Positions 18,198 to 27,959 are shown, numbered from the stretch's first letter. The stretch is DNA of 64,000 nt from an uncultured Clostridia bacterium (GCA_947601495.1 CANQGE010000002.1:62001-126000), one strand, 5' to 3'. Program-made: numbers and translations. The notes: generated from the sequence alone by a model not told the origin.

Positions 18198-18731
18198 CTA
18201 TTTTTCACTAGAACTTGTTGGTGGTACATAATAAATTACTACTGAACTAATTAATCCTGTTTCTGTATATCCAAATTCTACATAATATTTATGTTTTGTA
18301 GAAATAAAGTTTCTTGCCTTTCCTAAGGCATTGATATAATTATTCATTTGGCTAGCATCTGAATTAGTATATGCTATTTTTCCAAAAGATTTATCTGTAC
18401 AAGTATCAGAAACTTTTCCATCTCCACCTTTATCAGGATCACCTGTTTTATCTGTAAAAACAACAGTTGGAACTTTTGCAGGTTCCTCTGTATATGTATT
18501 ACCATTAGCAATTAATCTTCCTAATAGAGATTTTACTTGTGAACCTACTTGGCTTGCATCATAAGATGAAAAATTACTGTTAAAAGCCTCAATTTGTTGT
18601 GATGACATATCTGTTAATGCATCATTTACTTGTGATTGAGCTGAGGTAAATATAAACATACCTATAGCTATGATTAAAATAGCTAATAAAATTGCACCAG
18701 CTATTAAAAGTGCTTTAGAAGCATTCTCCAT
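18198..18731 (-). CDS. MENASKAL-type pilin, probable major subunit
   Basis: 177 residues. It begins with the signature MENASKALLIAGAILLAILI shared with two paralogues upstream, then IGMFIFTSAQSQVNDALTDM and the segment SSQQIEAFNSNFSSYDASQVGSQVKSLL. The helix starts at the N-terminus as in type IVb/Flp-like pilins, but there is no classical Gly/Glu prepilin site, so export is uncertain. The C-terminus is short and beta-rich. AGGAGG ribosome binding site. It is the most regular of the paralogues and is followed by strong hairpins, which suggests the major pilin. Confidence 0.7.
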   Translation of the reverse strand: MENASKALLIAGAILLAILIIAIGMFIFTSAQSQVNDALTDMSSQQIEAFNSNFSSYDASQVGSQVKSLLGRLIANGNTYTEEPAKVPTVVFTDKTGDPDKGGDGKVSDTCTDKSFGKIAYTNSDASQMNNYINALGKARNFISTKHKYYVEFGYTETGLISSVVIYYVPPTSSSEK

Positions 18732-18817
18732 AACTTCTTCCTCCTTAAATTTATAAATTTGTATTTTATTTTAAAATTAACTAGATATCATTTTTTTCTA
18801 GTTTAACATTAAAAACT

Positions 18818-19252
18818 TTAGTAATCTTTAGCTTCAAATGTCATTGATGCTATTCTTCCTGTTTTTTCATGATATTTTACATCTGTACATTTAAAACTAA
18901 CTTGTCCAAAATATGCTACGAAAGAATTCATTCCTAAACTATTAATTCTTTCCATTCTATATGTTGTTTCGTTTATTATCATGGTTACATATATTTCAAT
19001 GCTATATTCATCATCCAAAACATATAAACCTTCTTCATCTTTTGCAATCGAATATTTATCGTTGTTGCTTATTGCTTTATTTATTAAAGTTGTTATATCT
19101 AATCCATTTAAATTATCTTTATTATATTTTTCATATGCTAAATTAAAATTTGCAATTTCTTGTTTTTGCTGTTGCAAATTTTTATAATTTACAACAAAAA
19201 AAGTTAAAATTACGATTATTATAATTAGCATTAAAACCAAGATTTTCTTCAT
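18818..19252 (-). CDS. Divergent pilin paralogue, 144 aa
   Basis: A single N-terminal helix (MKKILVLMLIIIIVILTFFV) is followed by a coiled segment NLQQQKQEIANFNLAYEKYNKDN and a domain ending FGQVSFKCTDVKYHEKTGRI. That C-terminal motif (F-x-C-[TD]-x-[VI]-x-Y-x-x-x-[TS]-G) also ends the pilins at 20041 and 19330, so they are homologous in spite of the different N-terminus. It has its own good promoter. The ribosome binding site is weak (AGGT). It could be a minor or initiating pilin. Confidence 0.65.
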   Translation of the reverse strand: MKKILVLMLIIIIVILTFFVVNYKNLQQQKQEIANFNLAYEKYNKDNLNGLDITTLINKAISNNDKYSIAKDEEGLYVLDDEYSIEIYVTMIINETTYRMERINSLGMNSFVAYFGQVSFKCTDVKYHEKTGRIASMTFEAKDY

Positions 19253-19267
19253 AAGATACCTACTTAT

Positions 19268-19296
19268 ATTATATCATATTTTCTTTTTTTTTACAA
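19268..19296 (-). promoter_or_regulatory. Internal sigma-A promoter in the pilus operon
   Basis: In minus sense TTGTAA, 17 nt, TATAAT, 16 bp upstream of the ATG of the 144-residue pilin paralogue. Confidence 0.6.
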
Positions 19297-19329
19297 TAAA
19301 TAAGATTTAATCTATTGCTTTTATTTATA

Positions 19330-20005
19330 TTAATTATCATTCCAAATATCATTCCATTCTGGATTTTTATACATTTTAAATTTCATACTATCAACTTGAC
19401 CATTTGACTTTTTATAGACAATTCCGGTTATCGTCATTTGTACATTTAAATAAATATTTGTAAATTCTTTTATTATTAGTACTATCCAAATGGGTATTTG
19501 ATAATTTTCCAGTGCCATTAGGTTCTTTTCCTTGAATTGATTCTAACGTTTCTGAAGCTAGTCTATAAATTGATATTACATTGCCCCTGCTAGAAGACCT
19601 CTGTTTATAAATTATTTGATTTTTACTTAAACTTGGATTTTCTTCATTAATGGTATTAGGAATTATAAACTTTGCTCCATCAATTAATTCAATTTCTATT
19701 TGTACCGCATTTGTATTATCATAATATTTGATTTCGCTATCGTCTTTTCCGATACTCGTTTTAGTAGCTTCATTAATGCTAAATGCTAAATTGCAAACAG
19801 AAATCATATCCATAATAGTATTATTATCTCTATTATATTGTTCAAATTTAGAATTATATAATTCTAATTGATTATTCTGTTGTTTTTGGTCATAGGCTTC
19901 ATTTATTTTAGAACCTTCTCTAAACACATACACAAAAATGGTAATTATCATAACTCCTATTATTGTTGTACCAGCAATAAGTAAAGCCTTTGAAGCATTT
20001 TCCAT
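19330..20005 (-). CDS. MENASKAL-type pilin split by a +1 frameshift
   Basis: Frame 0 starts at 20005 with MENASKALLIAGTTIIGVMI and stops shortly after FKCTNDDN. The family C-terminus continues in the +1 frame as GIVYKKSNGQVDSMKFK and ends at 19330. This matches CTDVKYHEKTGRIASMTFE of the 144-residue paralogue. Skipping one C in AAC CGG AAT (codon 194, at 19424-19426) gives AAC GGA ATT and a 224-residue product of exact length. The CGG codon at the shift is shared with the tadA frameshift. It may be a programmed +1 shift, a mutation or an assembly error. Without the shift the pilin lacks its last beta strands. Confidence 0.7.
19423..19429 (-). other. Putative +1 frameshift site AAC CGG A
   Basis: In-frame CGG at 19424-19426 read in minus sense after AAC. 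The +1 codon is GGA. The site is identical in form to the site in tadA (TGC CGG A). See the finding on CGG codons. Confidence 0.5.
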
Positions 20006-20040
20006 TACTAACTCCTCTACTAATTTTTACATATTCTTCT

Positions 20041-20946
20041 TTATATTTCACTAAAAGATATTTTGTTAACTCTTCCAGTTTGGGGATTATAGTCTATTCC
20101 ATCGCATCTAAATTTTCTAGATTTAAAATCATATAACGCTGTTTTCCAAACAACAGTACTCCATTTTCGTAAACTAGAAGAATCCGGGTTTTTTATTGTA
20201 ACCTTAAGATCGAACTTTGATAAATTTATTAATCTATATAATTCTCCATTTGTATCAATTTTATCATCTTTTAGTAAAGACAATTCATAATATCCATCTT
20301 CTGCATTTCCTATATCACCTACACGATATGTCCTAGTATATAAGCTTTCATCTGTTTTTCCAAAAATTTTTGAAAGATATGCTGATCTTTCCTTTTTTAT
20401 TGAGTCTTGTGATTTAGAAAGAAGAGATATAATATCTCCTATTTTAACTGTATCTCCATCATTGGTTTTAATTTGTTCTTTATTACTTCCTCCACTTGCT
20501 TCACCATTTCCTGAATTTATATAATAAACTTCTAAGCTCTCTTCTAGATAACCTCGCTCATCATTATCATATGTACCTTTAAGTTCTTTTAGTTTAACAC
20601 ATACATCTATTGCAAATTCCTTCTTTTCTCCATACTTAGTTCCAGAAAGCCATCCACCTTTGTAGTCTCCTCCATCTTGAGTATTATCTTCATCTTCTTC
20701 AACATACTTCTCGTCAAAATTTACAACTTTATTTAAACATGAAATAACATCTGTTCCATACATGGCACTTTTTTCATAGACTTCATATTCTTGATTAAAT
20801 TTTGCTAATTGCTCTTTAGATTCAGTATCATCTTGTTGTTGTGGCCATTGGCTAACACCAGCAAAAAAACTTGCAATTAATGACATTATAATTACAGCTA
20901 GTAAAACTCCTCCTGCAATTATTAGTGCTTTTGAAGCATTTTCCAT
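20041..20946 (-). CDS. MENASKAL-type pilin paralogue, 301 aa
   Basis: The longest of the three MENASKAL proteins. N-terminal MENASKALIIAGGVLLAVII helix, the segment EQLAKFNQEYEVYEKSAMYGTDVISCLNKVV, a Gly/Asp-rich middle (NTQDGGDYKGGW), and the family C-terminus KFRCDGIDYNPQTGRVNKIS. Intact, with a CCGG site in a non-CGG frame. It follows the TadB/C-like gene by 30 bp. It is probably a minor or tip pilin, judged by its size and extra inserts. Confidence 0.68.
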   Translation of the reverse strand: MENASKALIIAGGVLLAVIIMSLIASFFAGVSQWPQQQDDTESKEQLAKFNQEYEVYEKSAMYGTDVISCLNKVVNFDEKYVEEDEDNTQDGGDYKGGWLSGTKYGEKKEFAIDVCVKLKELKGTYDNDERGYLEESLEVYYINSGNGEASGGSNKEQIKTNDGDTVKIGDIISLLSKSQDSIKKERSAYLSKIFGKTDESLYTRTYRVGDIGNAEDGYYELSLLKDDKIDTNGELYRLINLSKFDLKVTIKNPDSSSLRKWSTVVWKTALYDFKSRKFRCDGIDYNPQTGRVNKISFSEI

Positions 20947-20976
20947 ATATTTTACCTTTCTATATTTTTACATCTT

Positions 20977-23052
20977 CTACATCATCTTTTGCATACTTGA
21001 GAATGCAGATGTCATACTTGTTAAACCTATTGCACAAAGTGGAACAATTAAGTATCCAACAAAAAGTAAAACCATTGGTGCAAATCCTATAACTCTACCT
21101 ATCATAGATTTTTTAGAAATTGTTCTTTCATTTGATTCTTTTCTTTTTTCTTGGTGATATGCTCTTTCTGTGTCTAGCTCATCAAAAGCTTCTTTAATTG
21201 GTATTTTTTCAACAGCAGCTTGTAAGCTTTCAATTAATCTTATTAATTGTTGGAATGATATATCATTTTTTAATTCCTCTAAAGCTTCCCAAGGTCCGCT
21301 TTCATAGTTATTAACGCATTTTGTAATTGGCTCTTTAAATATGTTTGCATATCTTTCAAGCCATTCTAATATCATTTCAACATTAACTCTTTCAATTTTC
21401 ATAAGCATTAATATAATTGTTTGGAACTGCATTACCTCGTTTTCCATATCCATTTGTCTCATAATTTTTTGGAAAATTAAAAGCCAAACTGGTCCTTGAT
21501 ATGCAATAACCATTATTACTAATGCTATTAAAATTTCAAACCATTTTATGTATTCTGATTGAACTATTTGTAATTTTCCCCAGATTCTTTCTGTAATTGT
21601 ATCTAAGTCTTCTGGAGAGCTATCTCCATATTCATCAGATTCAGCAATTTCTTCTTTTAAATCTTCCTGAGTAACATCATAGTCATATTGGAATTTTCTT
21701 AAGAAAACATTATCTTTTTCAGTTGTTTCCATTGCCTTCTTTTCTTGAGATTCACTCATTGTACCTAAAAGGTCATAATCTGATGTTGGCTCTGTAAATT
21801 GGAAATTAATTGCTATTTTATGCGCAGCAAACAAAATAATTAATGAAACAACAAATCCAACAACTGATGCCATAATTCTGTTCATATATAGCCATTCCAT
21901 TTTTAATTTTGATGCTGAATCTTTTAAAAGTTTAACAATTTTTCTATATTCTTTTGTTCCATTTTTTGGAATAAAATAGTCTACAAATTTTTTAACTAAT
22001 TTCTTTTTATATAATTTTGCCTGCCATGGGTTTTCCATGTTTGCAGCAGTGTTTACACTACCATTATCTTTTAATTTTCTTGTAAGTATATAGCATAAAA
22101 ATGTTATTATAATTAATGCAATTTGCATCATGAAACCACCAGTTCCATTATAGAACTGTCTTGTAAAAGAGAATTGTCCTACAGCCCAGTTTTTTACTGT
22201 ATCCAAAAATAGAATTGGAAGTGCAGCAATCATAGACAAACTTTGGAACACATAGTCTAATTTATCTCTTTTTAAAATTTCAATTTGCATTTCTTGTGTA
22301 ATATTGTTTAAGTTTTTTAAATATAAAGATGCACCATCTTTATCTTTTCTATCACCAAATTCTTTTGTTAAGTAAGAAACTCCAGCAAACTCTTTTAAGT
22401 AGCTATTTGGTGCTATATCATAATATTTTTCAAGTTCTGTTTCAGGATCATCTGAAATTAAAACTTCATAAATTTTTTCTGCTTGTCTTGATACTTCTTT
22501 TTCATCATCTTGTGCTACATCATAAATTGCTTCCTCAACCATATTAAATTCGTGATAAGCATGTCTTATTTCTGAAAAGAAGTCTAATTGTTCTCTTAAT
22601 AATTTGTTATCTATTCCATCAACCATACCTTCAAGTAAGGTCTCAATAAAGAATATCTCAAATAATAGAATTGAAGACATTACTAAATAGTTGTTATGTG
22701 TCATGTATATAACTACACCAGTAAGAGGTATAACTATAAGAACTGCTTTGAACATAATGCTAGCAACTTGTTTTCTTGTTACATATTCATCTTCTAGATT
22801 TATAATTTCTAGTCTTCTTCTAAGTTTTAAAGCATATCTTCTTAATATTGGGTTTTTTGTACATATAATGTAGAATTTTTGAAAGAAAACATCTAAACTT
22901 AGTGCTGTATTTCTTGTACCTTCTACTAATTTTCTTGCATATTTAGTATTACTTCCTTGCAATTTTTTATTAATTACTAAAAATATAATTAATAATAGTG
23001 CAAAAACACCACCAACTCCAGCAATTAAATACTTTAAAATGTCTTGTGACAT
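20977..23052 (-). CDS. TadB/TadC-like (type II secretion F) membrane protein
   Basis: 691 residues, larger than a single TadB or TadC (about 300). An N-terminal helix (8-27) and two membrane blocks (about 95-140 and 285-345) form the first half, with GMVDGIDNKLLREQLDFFSEIRHAY as a T2SSF-type segment. The second half has helices near 390-415 and 510-535 and at the end (about 650-685), with a T2SSF-like stretch EVMQFQTIILMLMKIERVNVEMILEWLERYA and IKEAFDELDTERAYHQEKR. It probably combines the roles of TadB and TadC as the inner-membrane platform for the ATPase. It is encoded next to tadA. Confidence 0.75.
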   Translation of the reverse strand: MSQDILKYLIAGVGGVFALLLIIFLVINKKLQGSNTKYARKLVEGTRNTALSLDVFFQKFYIICTKNPILRRYALKLRRRLEIINLEDEYVTRKQVASIMFKAVLIVIPLTGVVIYMTHNNYLVMSSILLFEIFFIETLLEGMVDGIDNKLLREQLDFFSEIRHAYHEFNMVEEAIYDVAQDDEKEVSRQAEKIYEVLISDDPETELEKYYDIAPNSYLKEFAGVSYLTKEFGDRKDKDGASLYLKNLNNITQEMQIEILKRDKLDYVFQSLSMIAALPILFLDTVKNWAVGQFSFTRQFYNGTGGFMMQIALIIITFLCYILTRKLKDNGSVNTAANMENPWQAKLYKKKLVKKFVDYFIPKNGTKEYRKIVKLLKDSASKLKMEWLYMNRIMASVVGFVVSLIILFAAHKIAINFQFTEPTSDYDLLGTMSESQEKKAMETTEKDNVFLRKFQYDYDVTQEDLKEEIAESDEYGDSSPEDLDTITERIWGKLQIVQSEYIKWFEILIALVIMVIAYQGPVWLLIFQKIMRQMDMENEVMQFQTIILMLMKIERVNVEMILEWLERYANIFKEPITKCVNNYESGPWEALEELKNDISFQQLIRLIESLQAAVEKIPIKEAFDELDTERAYHQEKRKESNERTISKKSMIGRVIGFAPMVLLFVGYLIVPLCAIGLTSMTSAFSSMQKMM

Positions 23053-23083
23053 GTAATTTTCACACCTCTTTTCTATTTAAGAG

Positions 23084-25385
23084 TTATTCTTCTTCATCTA
23101 AATCAAAATTTTTTAGTTCTGTTGGTTTTCTTTGAACATTATTTCCAGATGCGTTTTGTGGTTTTACGTTCTGGTTTCTATCTAATATTGGTCTTTTTTT
23201 CATCACTGGTCTATTTTGACCTGTCATATTTGTTTTTTGTATGTGTGGTCTTTGTTCTGGTCTTACAGTTCCTGAACCAGAATTTACTCCAACTGAGCCA
23301 CTAGATGTAGCAGTTGCAGTAGCTTTCATTTGAGGTCTATTTTCTCTTGGAGAGCCATCACTTGAAGCATTAGCACTTTCACTAGGTTTAGCTTTGTTCA
23401 TTTCTGATGCCTTAAATGTTTCTTTTTTAGCAGATTCTTCTGCGGCAACAGCTGACTCAGATTTTATTTCTTTTCCATTTTCATCATAAGCAACTAGTTT
23501 TGGAGGTTTAATTCCCCAGTTTCTTTCTAGAAATGCGTCAAATTCTTCAACGTCTGTATCGTTCATGTTTTCTCTCATACCTCTAATGTTTTCATCAGAA
23601 ATAGGATTTGTTAAAACATATGAATCATCAACGAATTCTAGTATGTTACGATATTTATATAATTCTCTGTTTGTTTGTTTTGTAAAGAATATTGTTGCAT
23701 TATCGAAAAATTTATCAAATTTTCCTTCTAATGTTTTTTCTTTTCTATGATCAAATGTATACTCATTTTTCTCTTCTACTGGTATACATTCTGTAATTCT
23801 TTCTATGTAACGTCTACCTCTAAAGTCTTTTATTAAGTGAATATCAAAGTTTAAAACTTGAACAACTTGCTCTTCTGCTGTTTTTTCATCTTTGAAAACA
23901 CCAGTTCTTAACATTGAGTTACGAAGTGCTGTAACTAAGTTTGGAAATGTTTTAGCGTGGTGAGTAAATAATGTAAATTTAGATGCAACCTGTGCAGATT
24001 GAATCATCCAAGATGCTACGGGGTCTGTTGCAACCTCACCGATGATATTAACAGAACCATCTGTTTTCTTCTGAACGTCCAAACAGTCCTGACCAGAAAT
24101 TGTTTCAGTTTCACGCATTGATACGATGTTTCTTGTTGGATATATTTTTCTTAAGTGAAGCTCGAATGCAGTTTCTGTAATACGAAGGTTCATTGTTTCA
24201 TATATGTTTTCTATCATAGCCATAAGCATTGTTGTTTTTCCGGCAACCTTGCTCTCCAGTTAGTGCTATAATTCTCGCTCCTTTTACTAAGAATTTTAAT
24301 AATTCTATTGTTTCTTCTTTTCCATCAAATTTAACTATTTGTTCAAGAGTAGCTCTCTTTACGTCGAACTTTCTTACGAAGAATGCCCAAGTTTCGCACA
24401 TGCTTGGTCTAACAACAACGACACGGGAACCATCTTTCATTTCATTGATTTTATAACCGTTTGTATCAGATAACTGACCTGGGTTATTATATTTATAAAT
24501 GTTTTGACATACTCTTTTTAATTCTGCTTCTGTTCCAAAAGATAAAAATGCTAAACGTATAGATTTACCTTGGAAGAATATCCAAATAGCATCGCAGGCT
24601 CTTGGTATTTTTGATTCCATTGCTTGTTTTAAATAATCACTGTCTGTTTGAGCTACTTGGCTTAAGAATGATTCAGGTAGACCAGATGTACCACCAGAAA
24701 CGCCATCTATGTTCATATCTCTGATTTCATCTATACTACTGAAACCTTTATATTTTTGATATATTCTTTGAACAACTACTTCTAGTTTATCGTTAAAATC
24801 TAATTGAAATTGTTCTTTTTGGTATATTTCATCTATTTCCTCGTTTGTTATAACATAACAAGGTTTTGATTCGCCTTCAACATATTTTAATCTAGCCAAA
24901 TCATATTTTTTAATAAGTTCTGTTAGTGCTTCATATCCAAATGTTTTTTTGTATTCGTGTATTAAAACATCAAATTTATCTTGTGCAGTAAGAAGTGATG
25001 GTGTATCAAAAGATATTGCTTTTGATATGTTTGTTTCATCAACTCCATATTCTTTTGAAAGTAGGTCATAGATTAATTCTTTAACATACTTTTTATCGTT
25101 AACATCGCCATATGTACAACCTTTTAGAGCCTTCTTCAATTCATATTTTTTGGCTCTTCTTCTTTTTAACTCTTCCTCAGATAAACCAATATCGTAAAGG
25201 TTAATTTTTGTGATTTCATCAAGTCTTTGCTTTACAAACTTAATCATTTTATCTAATGTATAAGTTTTGTCATCAACTTCTAAACCTTCAACCATTTCGT
25301 TTTTATTCTTTTTAATCATGTGTACAATAGCAGCTACTGCAACTACTAATACAACGAATATTAAAGCGATATTTGCTATATTCAT
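23084..25385 (-). CDS. TadA/CpaF-type pilus assembly ATPase, split by +1 frameshift in Walker A
   Basis: Hexameric secretion ATPase that powers Tad pilus assembly. Frame 0 starts at 25385 with a membrane helix (MNIANIALIFVVLVVAVAAI) and reads to ALTGEQGC, the first half of the P-loop. The second half, GKTTMLMAMIENIYETM, is only in the +1 frame, which continues to 23084 through the Walker B-like DCLDVQKKTDGSVNIIGEVA segment and an Asn/Lys/Pro-rich tail. The junction is GGT TGC CGG AAA. Removing one C gives GCGKTT and a single frame of 766 codons. No other defect was seen. The frame-0 product alone would lack ATP binding. The Tad operon is otherwise complete. Confidence 0.85.
24239..24245 (-). 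other. Putative +1 frameshift site TGC CGG A in Walker A
   Basis: In-frame CGG (24240-24242 in minus sense) after TGC, inside the codons for GEQGC|GKTT. The +1 reading gives GGA for the invariant P-loop Gly before Lys. Protein conservation fixes the shift point to this codon. Confidence 0.65.
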
Positions 25386-25416
25386 TAAAGGCTCCTCCCT
25401 TTAAAACTTTTGTATT

Positions 25417-26262
25417 TTATACGTTATATTTTAATTCTTCTAATTTATCAATTATTGTTTGGCAAGCATGTTCAACTGAATTTTTAAACATACCATCTCT
25501 ATCATTTGGTTTTGCTGTTGTTAATCTATTTTTTAAGAAATAGCTTCCTACACTAGCTTCTGATGCCATTCTTAAGTAAGTTGAATTATATGGTATTGTA
25601 GGAATTTCTTTTTTTTCTCCAATGTGTTTTGTAAGATTTTTTGAATTGTATACTGCATCACTATCTGAATTAGAAAGTAATGGTATTATTTTCTTTTTAT
25701 CTAGTATATCTTTATTTTCATTTAAAATTTTTACATATTCATTTGCTTGTTTTAGGTTTTTTGTAAAGTTATAAACTATTATATTTGATTCTTCTAATAA
25801 TAGTTTTGTTGTGTCATATTTTAAAGTTTTTTCCATATCTACAAAAACCATATCATAAAACCTATTAGCTGTTTTTACTAAATCATTATAGTGTATTAAT
25901 GCTTTAGTAAATTCATCTGGTGCACTTGTTTTTAGTCCGCACAAAACGTCTAATCTTCCATTAAAAACAACTCTAGTAAAGTTTTGAATTATTTCTGGAG
26001 TAATTTTGTTGCTTGCTACTGCACTAAGTAATCCTTCTGCTCCAGAAGATATATCTAATTTTCCTTTATTCAATTTTTTTAGGATGTCTTGCTTATCTCT
26101 TATTTCCCAAAAACATCTTTCCATAGTGTCATCATCAAAAGTAGCATCTATAAGTAAAATTCTATAGTTATGTTCAACAGCCATATGTGTGGCTATTGCG
26201 GAAATTGATAAGGTTTGACCTGTTTCTTTTTTACTTCCACTCCAAAAACCAATTATCGCCAT
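25417..26262 (-). CDS. TadZ/MinD-like ParA ATPase
   Basis: 281 residues with a SIMIBI/ParA fold. The deviant Walker A is GFWSGSKKETGQTLSIS near the N-terminus. It is followed by RILLIDATFDDD (Walker A' region) and FYDMVFVDMEKTLKYD (Walker B region). In Tad systems TadZ/CpaE proteins localise the assembly machine to a pole or site. It lies between tadA and a second, more degenerate paralogue. GAGGAG ribosome binding site. Confidence 0.75.
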   Translation of the reverse strand: MAIIGFWSGSKKETGQTLSISAIATHMAVEHNYRILLIDATFDDDTMERCFWEIRDKQDILKKLNKGKLDISSGAEGLLSAVASNKITPEIIQNFTRVVFNGRLDVLCGLKTSAPDEFTKALIHYNDLVKTANRFYDMVFVDMEKTLKYDTTKLLLEESNIIVYNFTKNLKQANEYVKILNENKDILDKKKIIPLLSNSDSDAVYNSKNLTKHIGEKKEIPTIPYNSTYLRMASEASVGSYFLKNRLTTAKPNDRDGMFKNSVEHACQTIIDKLEELKYNV

Positions 26263-26278
26263 TAAAAACTCCTCCAGA

Positions 26279-26971
26279 CTAATTTCTCTCTAAAAGATTC
26301 ATTGCTTTTTTAAGCTCGCCAGGTTTTGCTACATTCATTATTTCCATAAGATAACTTAAACCTTCCATATATTGTTTGCTTAAGCCAGCAGTTTGAATTC
26401 TTTCTGCTCTTTGATTAGCATATAATGCTGTTTGATCACCTTGATCAAATGGAAAGAATATTGTTTCACCTTTCCATTCAACATTTAAATCTTTAGAAAG
26501 AAAATTTATATATTGATCTTCTTCTATTAACATATTTTTTGAGAAAAGAATTTTTTGAACGTCTACTTTATTTTGCATTTTTTTAAATATTTGTAATCCT
26601 CTTCTTAAAGAATATAAATCTAATGAAGTAATAAAGAAATGTCTGTCATTAGGCTTTATTTCAAAATTACTATATCCTTTGTATGAGTCGATATTTACTA
26701 ATGCATAGTCATAGTTAAATTCTGCACCATCTTTTAAATCGCAATATTCCTTAATTTGAGCAAAGTTTTCAAATCCAACAGCAACATCTACTTTTTCGAA
26801 TGATGTTATATATCGTTTTGCTGGTTTTACCTTAGGGACAATATATCTTGTTTTTTGTAAAGAGGTACTATCTATAACTATAATCTTTTTTCCTGTAAAA
26901 TCTAAAATTTTAGCAATATAAAGTATTAAATCCGCTTTATCATAACTTCCCATAAAAGCGATTTTTTCCAT
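26279..26971 (-). CDS. ParA-like paralogue without intact P-loop
   Basis: 230 residues beginning MEKIAFMGSYDKADLILYIA. The fold pattern resembles the neighbouring TadZ-like protein (KKIIVIDSTSL, YDYALVNIDSYKGYSNFEI), but the P-loop position (MGSYDKADL) lacks the Gly-Lys-Thr pattern, so it probably does not hydrolyse ATP. A receiver-less TadZ half or a partner for the active ParA-like protein is possible. 16-bp gap to the next gene, same operon. Confidence 0.6.
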   Translation of the reverse strand: MEKIAFMGSYDKADLILYIAKILDFTGKKIIVIDSTSLQKTRYIVPKVKPAKRYITSFEKVDVAVGFENFAQIKEYCDLKDGAEFNYDYALVNIDSYKGYSNFEIKPNDRHFFITSLDLYSLRRGLQIFKKMQNKVDVQKILFSKNMLIEEDQYINFLSKDLNVEWKGETIFFPFDQGDQTALYANQRAERIQTAGLSKQYMEGLSYLMEIMNVAKPGELKKAMNLLERN

Positions 26972-26993
26972 TAGTACTCACTATCCTCCAATT

Positions 26994-27959
26994 TTATCTT
27001 GTGTATCCAACATCCTCTGATCCTTCAAGGCTTTCAACAAATTCTTGTCTTGCAGATCTAACTGATTCAATTTCACTTGAATTTCCTGAACTTACTAAAG
27101 AAGGTTGACTTTCTCTATTTGGGTCTAGTGCTGGTTCAAAGTATTTTGTTCTATTGTCAGCAATATATTTTGCCCATAAGTTCTTTCTAGCTTCTTCTGT
27201 TATGTTAGGGTCTGTATTAATTAATGTTAAAACATCACCACTTACTGTATAGTTTGGTATTGAAGCATTTTGTAATCCTGCCTCAACATATTGAATTGCA
27301 TAAAGCTTTGAACCTGAAATTGTGTATGATTCTACAATAGCATTGTTTAATGTTAATATTTCTTCTTCTGTTAATTCTAACCACAATGATTGTACATTTG
27401 TTCCAACAACAAGTTTCTTAGATAAAACTATGTAATCTTGACCATTTGGTAAAGATAATCTTATGTCTATGTAATCACCATTTACTAATTGTGATGGTAG
27501 AACAATCATATTATATTCTTGAATTCTTGTTGTATCTGTTCTTTCGTTTTCTACATCATTTACCATGTTTTTTGTTACAATTGTTCCAGCTGGAACATCT
27601 ATTTTCATAGTTAATGTCTTTTTCTTTTCTGCGCCCTTATCATCTAACTTTGTAACTACATCTCCATCTTTATTTACGTATTCCCAATCATCTGCACTTA
27701 TTACTTCTGCTTGATTTACATTTGTTCTAACAGTTGCTGTTGTAAAATCTTCATCAAAATTAACTTCTTCTCCTGACTTTAAATCTCTAGAAGCAACAAC
27801 ATATGATTTTTGCAATGCTTCTATTTCTCCAAGTTGTGCTTTTGTATTTTTTACTTGCATTAGCAAGAATACTGCAACTGCTCCCATTATTATTAGTGCT
27901 ACTAAAAATCCTATTAAAAATGATAATCTTGCTCTTCTTTGCATCGGATTAACTGCCAT
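26994..27959 (-). CDS. CpaB/RcpC-like SAF-domain pilus protein
   Basis: First gene of the pilus operon, 321 residues. N-terminal basic stretch and membrane helix (about residues 13-34: LSFLIGFLVALIIMGAVAVF). An SAF-like domain follows: SYVVASRDLKSGEEVNFDED, then DVPAGTIVTKNMV, and LVNGDYIDIRLSLPNGQDYIVL. CpaB/RcpC proteins sit in the envelope and help pilus assembly. The C-terminus is Ser/Glu-rich. GGGAGG ribosome binding site and its own promoter with a palindrome upstream. Confidence 0.8.
   Translation of the reverse strand: MAVNPMQRRARLSFLIGFLVALIIMGAVAVFLLMQVKNTKAQLGEIEALQKSYVVASRDLKSGEEVNFDEDFTTATVRTNVNQAEVISADDWEYVNKDGDVVTKLDDKGAEKKKTLTMKIDVPAGTIVTKNMVNDVENERTDTTRIQEYNMIVLPSQLVNGDYIDIRLSLPNGQDYIVLSKKLVVGTNVQSLWLELTEEEILTLNNAIVESYTISGSKLYAIQYVEAGLQNASIPNYTVSGDVLTLINTDPNITEEARKNLWAKYIADNRTKYFEPALDPNRESQPSLVSSGNSSEIESVRSARQEFVESLEGSEDVGYTR

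Noticed and set aside
19330..19518. Separate 62-residue gene downstream of the pilin
   Set aside because: Its sequence is the missing C-terminus of the frameshifted pilin, and its ATG lies within the pilin frame without its own ribosome binding site.
23084..24229. Separate gene starting MLMAMIENIY
   Set aside because: It begins in the middle of the Walker A helix of TadA; it is the second half of the frameshifted ATPase gene.
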